DNA from: Zingiber officinale
Taxonomy: Eukaryota; Streptophyta; Magnoliopsida; Zingiberales; Zingiberaceae
Length of the DNA stretch: 64,000 nucleotides
Reading direction: 5' to 3'
Assembly (NCBI RefSeq): GCF_018446385.1
Contig: NC_055992.1
Coordinates: 52,962,799 to 53,026,798 of the forward strand
The notes under the pieces are model-generated. The model did no database searches. It saw nothing but the letters and a program-made list of their open reading frames with translations, and had not been told where the DNA came from. The translations under genes were made by a program, and so were the position numbers. How positions within the stretch are numbered: position 1 is the first letter of the stretch; the number at the start of each line of letters is the position of its first letter. Positions 59,216 through 64,000 of the stretch are shown one piece after another.

Positions 59216-59748
59216 AATTTGATTTCCGAAACAATGCAAAACCGACAATAACAAAAAAAAATACACAAATATTCACAAATTATACAAATATTCTTCATTC
59301 AATAATATCCATAAAATACACAAATATTCATAAATTATATAAATAATCTTCTTACAATAATATCCATAAAATACCCAAACATTCTTTTTACATCAAAAGC
59401 TAGCTAATAGATATCAAAATCAAGGTAGAACATTCTTTTAACACAACAAGGTAGAACCGCACTTCAAATGTAATCTAGCATGCATTCAGCCCACTCGAAC
59501 CGCACTTCATCAATTTCAACTCTGGAGTACTTGAGATTTGTAAACTATAAAAACACATAAATAATATATTAGTAAACCAAGACCAAAAATCATAGTTGAA
59601 AAAGTAGTAAGAGCACCAGGTAACAAGATGACTAATTTGAATGCTTAAATTAGAAGCAAAACTCTGCTTGCACAAAACTCAAATTAGAAGCAAGGAAAAG
59701 AGTTGGGTAGAAGGGAAAACGAAGCTCTACTTGCACAAAAACAATCAC
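59216..59748. other. AT-rich stretch within CACTA, no gene seen
   Basis: TATTCACAAATTATACAAATA-like blocks and ATAATATCCATAAAATAC occur two or three times (59250-59380). Part of it could be the 3' untranslated region of the captured TFIIIA fragment that ends at 59749. Confidence 0.5.
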
Positions 59749-61105
59749 CTATTCTATTTCGTCCCACCAGCAAAACTCTGCTTGCATCATGTTCTGGAGA
59801 ACATTGTACATAAGCGTTGATGCTTGCTCAGGTGAAACAATCCTCTTCCTGCAGAAAGATCTGATAGAAGGACACTTTCTTTTCCGTCCACCTCGTGGCC
59901 GTGACTGCCACTGCTCGTCAATTTCTAGGAAGTCACCCTGCAACAAGAAGCTCAAAGCAACTTAGAATTCATGCAAACCTAGATTAAATATTTGTTCAGA
60001 TTCAAACAAAATTCAAAATTGAATTTGCTAACATTTCATATCACCATGTCAAGGCTAGTAGATAAATCTTAGACTAAACACTTACTTGAATGTAATTGTG
60101 CACACTAGATTTTTCATGGTTATCCCTGACATGCTTGTAGGGAAATTTCTTCCCACATTTAGAAAATCTACATGCAAATGGACGAAGATTTTGATGGACT
60201 ACTTTTATGTGCTGTCTGAGATTTGATACCTGCAAGGCGCAAAAACTATACCTTATAGTTACTAAATAGAAGATTGATTGCTTATCCAGAAATAAATTAA
60301 GTGATGCATATGAGAAGAAAAAAAGGGCGATCTTCCAATAAATTGTCCTTATCAACAAGTGTGCATTTATGCAATTAATAATGAATGTGGTAAAAGGCCA
60401 TTTGAACATCTATTTTAACTGCCTACACACTCCAAGCCTCTATTAAAAAAGCTCAAATTACCTTTGATCCGTTCATATCTGATAATTGTCTTTGCCTAGG
60501 TGTTTTATGCTTCTGTTAAAAAGGCTCGAATTAGACATCTCCATGATCTTTACCTTTGATCCATTCATATTCAATAATTGTCTCCTAGTTCAAGAACTGC
60601 TTCTAATACAGGAAAATCAACCTCAATAACAGTTTCAGCATGTCTTAGTCTCTTGCAAAGAGGTTAAGCTTTGAACAATGTCCTAACCAAATTCCTGATG
60701 GCGCACACCAAATTCCTGATGGCGCACAAATTGGGATGCAAACATATTATGGTTTTATTTGGTCATGATTTTAACCTCATCCTATTAACTGAAAAAGTTC
60801 TACTAGATTGCCTCCAAATAGCAATTAAGCTTTGACGACCTGAGAGACAGAAAATCGATAACTACACAAAATTCAAGTCTTACATTTGAAAAGGTGCGTT
60901 CACAACCTTCAAAGTTACATTTTGTCCTCTCAGTCACCTCACTTGCTTCATGCATGTGTTCATGTCGTTTAATATTCTTCTTCAGCTGTTTTGTTCCACA
61001 AATCACACAATCAACATAAAGGTGAGAAGTTTTGATATGTGCTTTAAGGCATTCTGCATTTGTGAACGTCTTCATACATCCAGGTTCATTGCTAACGACT
61101 TCCAC
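59749..61105 (-). pseudogene. Captured TFIIIA-like zinc-finger gene fragment, three exons
   Basis: Exon a (about 61105-60884) has [19 protein letters not shown], then [16 protein letters not shown] and [12 protein letters not shown]. Exon b (60229-60086) has SNLRQHIKVVH and CRFSKCGKKFPYKHVRDNH. Exon c (59938-59749) has GDFLEIDEQWQSRPRGGRKR and ends in a TAG. The GT-AG splice sites keep frame at both joins. The C2H2 spacing, the [12 protein letters not shown] block and the SRPRGGRKR tail are how I recognise plant TFIIIA, which drives 5S rRNA transcription. The N-terminal fingers and first exons are absent, and the first finger here lacks its first Cys. I see no stop in the retained exons. Confidence 0.8.
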
Positions 61106-61180
61106 ATATTCCAATATATAAACAAAATGCTAACATTGAATATATATTCCTTAATTAGCACATAAAACATTGAACATGCT

Positions 61181-61480
61181 TTAAATATATGAGACACAAG
61201 TTTCAATATAAAGATGAATTTGACATGTAATCGAGTACCTGATCAGAAATGTAGTAACGGTTTCCAGACAAAACAAGATGAAAACCATACTTGCGTAACA
61301 TTGGTGGGATGGAAAGCAAATAGCAGTAGGAGCAGCTTGCTGCAACGACGAACACCAGAGCAATTTCAGATAGTTATCTAGCCGAGGTGAAAAACCAAAC
61401 TTATTATTATCTTTGAATTTAGCGCCATCATATCCTTTCTTGACCTATCTCCTTTGTTGTTAAAATTTGGTTAAACTCCA
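61181..61480 (-). other. Possible further exon-like piece in CACTA
   Basis: On the minus strand, stretches such as GAKFKDNNKFGFSPRLDNYL (about 61440-61370) and KYGFHLVLSGNRYYISDQ (about 61296-61240) are followed by a GT that could be a donor. I cannot link either to a family. They may be part of the second captured gene's 3' flank, a third capture or chance. Confidence 0.3.
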
Positions 61481-61487
61481 AGTTGTT

Positions 61488-62840
61488 CTAAGAGGATTGG
61501 AGAGAACTGAACAACACCTGAAATTTCTCCCAATTGATGTTCTCCCAGTTAATTAACTCGGCATTCGGTGAAAGAGTGAAAAAGAGACTAATTCCCAGCA
61601 CAAGCACCAAAACACTACCCTTCATGCAGCCAAAATTACGTGTTAACTTCATCAAAATTGTCTTGCAGTACTTGTCAGCTTCTTTGATGGATGCTACTTG
61701 GCTGGGGTCTGTGTTTCTTGACAGGGCATCTTCATTCTTTGATAGAGAAAATAAGAAGAAAAAGATTCTAATCAGCAACTAAATTTTGAAAAACACTGTG
61801 CAACTAAACCTGACCACATCTAGATACAAGTGCAACAAATAAGTAAATTTATCATATCATGCACACGATAGATGCCAAGGATGGAAATCCAAAAATCGTG
61901 AGCTTCGAATGACTGAACTTGGACAAGAAAATTAGAAATATTTGATAGTAGCTATACTTACTTTAGCCCTCAAATGCTTAAGTGTTACTTTGAGAGTGTC
62001 GGGGGAAATTTTGGCCGAGTAATTTCGCCACTCAGTGGAGAGTTTCCGAAGAACAATAATTGTCACACCAACATTCTCTACATAGAGTTTTTCCTTCATG
62101 ATACAATAGTTAAAGCAGTTAGAAAGGTTTACAAAATAATAAAAACTATAAATAGCACGTTTGAAGAACAACTCACCCACTGTTTATAGCACTCAGCATT
62201 CTGAGTTAAACACCAGATGAACAAATCCGTCGCTTCCTTTGTTAGCTCGGAATTATCTGTATATAAGTTCCATGTTAAGTACAGTCATACTATGAAAACA
62301 TCAGCCTAGGACACATAATAATGCAACATCTCAATTATACTTTCTTGAATCGCTTGGATGGCAAAAGGCAAAAGCTGTTGTGATGCTTGCTTTGTGGTTT
62401 TGGTACCAGAACCAATAAGAGCCAACTCTTTTAGAGTAGGATAAAACGTCTCAAATCTTTCAGTTGCCTGCAGAAAGATATATTAGGAACTCATCGTAAA
62501 ATTTTATGCAATATGGAGATCTTCCATGGAAATAAGCAAACCTTGACTCGAGCTGTAGAAGCAGGAAAAGTCGCCCGCATGAGTAGATCAAGTACAGCAG
62601 GTGGTACTATGTGTTCCCCCTTCCGAACAGTGCCATTTAACAGAATAGTTCGAGCTTTCGGTCCAGAGAGAATCCTGAAATAAAGCCAGAAAGTAGCTTT
62701 TGACTAAAGCAATAAATAGAAACAAAAGGATAAGAGTATCAGCATTGCCTCATGACAAACCTTTCGACCAATTGCAGCACCAAGTCCCTAGACTGTGGGA
62801 TCACATTTGATTTTCCACAAACTACAGGAAATAGGAAATG
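61488..62840 (-). pseudogene. Captured fragment of an unidentified gene, six exons, C-terminal membrane segment
   Basis: In order: exon i to 62761 (PQSRDLVLQLVER), ii 62674-62542 (KARTILLNGTVRKGEHIVPP), iii 62467-62341 (ATERFETFYPTLKELALIG), iv about 62256-62177 (LTKEATDLFIWCLTQNAECY), v about 62095-61962 (EKLYVENVGVTIIVLRKLST) and vi about 61740-61488. Exon vi holds a hydrophobic segment (GSVLVLVLGISLFFTL) about 30 residues before the stop. The introns have GT-AG ends and no exon has a stop. The helical character and tail resemble a plant protein of unknown role anchored by its C terminus; I do not recognise it with certainty. The N terminus is missing. Confidence 0.7.
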
Positions 62841-62849
62841 CGACCAGAT

Positions 62850-63430
62850 GTACATGCCGACAATCAGATCGGCCGCCCATGTCGCCGCTCCACCACCTGC
62901 CTTGAACGTGCATCGCCTCGTACCCCTCCCCCTCGAATCACCGCTCCCGAGGCGAGGTCGTGATTGCCGGAGAGGTAGATCTGGCGCAAAAGGGGAGATA
63001 GCGGGAGGGGAGGGATAGGAGGAAGTAAGTCGATGCCCCTTCTATATACGAGCTCCTAGATCTCGGTGCTGTTCTCTCTTCCTTCAGATTCCCTCACATT
63101 GCCGACCAACCGTGCCATGGTGGTCGTGGGCATCCTCTCGTTCTTCGGATCTCATTGGCCCCTACCTTAGCCGGGAAAAGCGAAGAGAGGAAGGAGGAGG
63201 AGGAAGAGAGGATCGGACGAGGAGGCAGAACGGAACGTCGATCCAGGAAGGGGCGTCGATCGAAGGGGAAGAAGGAAGGGGCGTCGATCGAAGGGGAAGA
63301 GGTAGATGAGGCTTGGAGGTTTAGGTTTAGGTTTAGGCTGAGAGAAGGGGTGCGATATTGGTTTAGGTTTGGAGGGAACTTTGTGAAGTGTTGTAAATTT
63401 TGGCTGGTGGAAAAATTAAATTATTTTTTT
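62850..63430. other. GC-rich block in CACTA with telobox-like run
   Basis: This block is much richer in G and C than its surroundings, with purine-rich GGAGGAGGAGGAAGAGAGG runs on the plus strand and several CpG clusters. GGTTTAGGTTTAGGTTTAGG occurs at 63319-63338, a telobox-like repeat. It could be the captured 5' region or promoter of the second gene, or the transposon's own promoter region. Small plus frames (62752-63018, 63112-63442) show composition bias only. Confidence 0.45.
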
Positions 63431-63439
63431 TTGGTTCAT

Positions 63440-63657
63440 TAACACCGGGTTTTAAAAACCGCTGTTAAAATTGGTGTCTATTAACAAAAAAAAAAGGCAC
63501 TCATAGACATCGGCTAAAAAATCGATGTCTATGAGCGAAAATCTGCGCTCATAGACACCGGTTTTTAGAAAACCAGGTGTAAAATACTCAAAGACATCGG
63601 TTTTTGCTTAAAACTGTTGTTGTTCCACCGATGTCTATGAGGGTTTTTCTTGTAGTG
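63440..63657. repeat. CACTA right terminal and subterminal repeats
   Basis: It contains ACACCGG, TAGACATCGG and CCGATGTCTATGAG boxes and ends CTTGTAGTG, the inverted complement of the left end with one mismatch near the tip. Confidence 0.9.
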
Positions 63658-64000
63658 AGATAAACTAATACCTAATTACACTACGACTATTCCAATGGGT
63701 TGGTCCTTTCCATCTTAGTTGTGAGCTACTGTTTATAATTTATAAAGAATTGATAACATGATCTTCTATGTGTGACACCACACACCATGTTATCTACAAT
63801 ATAAACTAATTGAACAACTACACTTAGCATATAAATGTAGGTATTTGACCAATGTGATTCTTTATTTCTAAATAAATATTTATACAAAAGCTAGGCGTTT
63901 AGTATACATTCCAACAGTACTATCCTATGAAGATTGAACCGAAGAATTTACCCATGTTCTACTGGCATTAAGTAGAAGAGGTAATTTATGAAGTCCGATT

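Larger units (their letters stand above)
58881..63657. mobile_element. CACTA (En/Spm-type) non-autonomous transposon with captured genes
   Basis: This is a 4777-bp element that starts CACTACAACAAAAACC and ends GGGTTTTTCTTGTAGTG, with a 3-bp TSD AGA on each side (58878-58880 and 63658-63660). Both ends carry subterminal repeats of ACACCGGTTTT and AGACATCGG/CCGATGTCT in both orientations, the typical binding region for the transposase. No transposase gene is present. The interior holds two gene fragments on the minus strand and a GC-rich block. Confidence 0.93.
56525..63916 (-). mobile_element. Copia-B3 solo LTR, split by CACTA element
   Basis: The ends TGTTGGTTGG and TTCCAACA are flanked by the 5-bp TSD GTACT on both sides (56520-56524 and 63917-63921). 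No primer site, gene or polypurine tract adjoins it, so it is a solo LTR left by LTR-LTR recombination. Its length without the CACTA element is about 2.6 kb. It contains a GGCCGGCCAC palindrome near 58071. Confidence 0.92.
56220..64000 (-). repeat. Athila-like gypsy LTR, inverted copy 2 (split, runs off window)
   Basis: 56220-56524 and then 63917-64000 are the reverse complement of about 56144 back to 55720 in copy 1, with moderate divergence. The gap is the Copia-B3 solo LTR. The sequence continues past the window end, so the full extent is unknown. Confidence 0.85.

Noticed and set aside
60110..61490. 5S-rRNA-like exon known from plant TFIIIA genes
   Set aside because: I looked for a 5S-like stretch in the introns of the captured TFIIIA fragment and saw none. 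The relevant upstream exons are not part of the capture.
63112..63442. Arg/Gly/Glu-rich plus-strand gene in the GC-rich block
   Set aside because: It shows purine-bias composition only, in two overlapping frames, with no motif and no splice or start support.
1..64000. tRNA, rRNA or microRNA genes
   Set aside because: I saw no cloverleaf-like or rRNA-like segment. Long inverted repeats present are explained by solo LTRs and the Athila-like pair.

Overview
The window is intergenic heterochromatin of a large-genome flowering plant. The signs are Ty1/copia and Ty3/gypsy retrotransposons with tRNA-Met type primer sites (TGGTATCAGAGC), a CACTA DNA transposon, spliced plant-type genes and long AT-rich repeats. 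I cannot place the species. I find no intact single-copy host gene. Almost every base belongs to a mobile element, and most elements sit inside other elements. Target-site duplications (TSDs) can be read for most of them, so the order of insertion can be reconstructed.

Layout, left to right. 1-8484 is a minus-strand copia element (Copia-A) whose 3' LTR runs off the window. It lies inside the reverse transcriptase of a second minus-strand copia element (Copia-B1, 8485-14564). Copia-B1 sits in an 80-bp tandem array (14565-16348). From 16962 to 37293 lie two tandem, related minus-strand spliced pseudogenes resembling the 'putative gypsy type transposon' family. The first is split by a gag-only plus-strand copia element (Copia-C, 19299-26848). 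The second is split by a pair of about 3.5-kb solo LTRs, one nested in the other in opposite orientation (29599-36785). Then come spacer repeats, a 40-bp tandem array (39105-39960) and a gypsy-like LTR segment (to 40860). I read 14565-40860 as the 3' part of a plus-strand Tat-type gypsy element with antisense extra genes; this is an inference.

40861-53083 is a left-truncated Copia-B2 (leader plus 5' LTR). Its LTR is split by a gag-only copia element (Copia-D, 42718-51143), and the 5' LTR of Copia-D is itself split by a Copia-A fragment (43189-46672). 53084-54215 is a gypsy LTR end, primer site and gag fragment. From about 54216 to the window end is an Athila-like LTR followed by its own inverted copy, with the two primer sites facing each other. 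The inverted copy is split by a solo Copia-B3 LTR (56525-63916), which is split by a 4.8-kb CACTA transposon (58881-63657).

The most interesting cargo is in the CACTA element. It has captured intron-containing fragments of a TFIIIA zinc-finger gene and, in the same orientation, a stop-free six-exon fragment of a second gene with a C-terminal membrane segment. A second theme is that several unrelated LTR families carry clusters of short family-specific palindromes just upstream of a TATA box.
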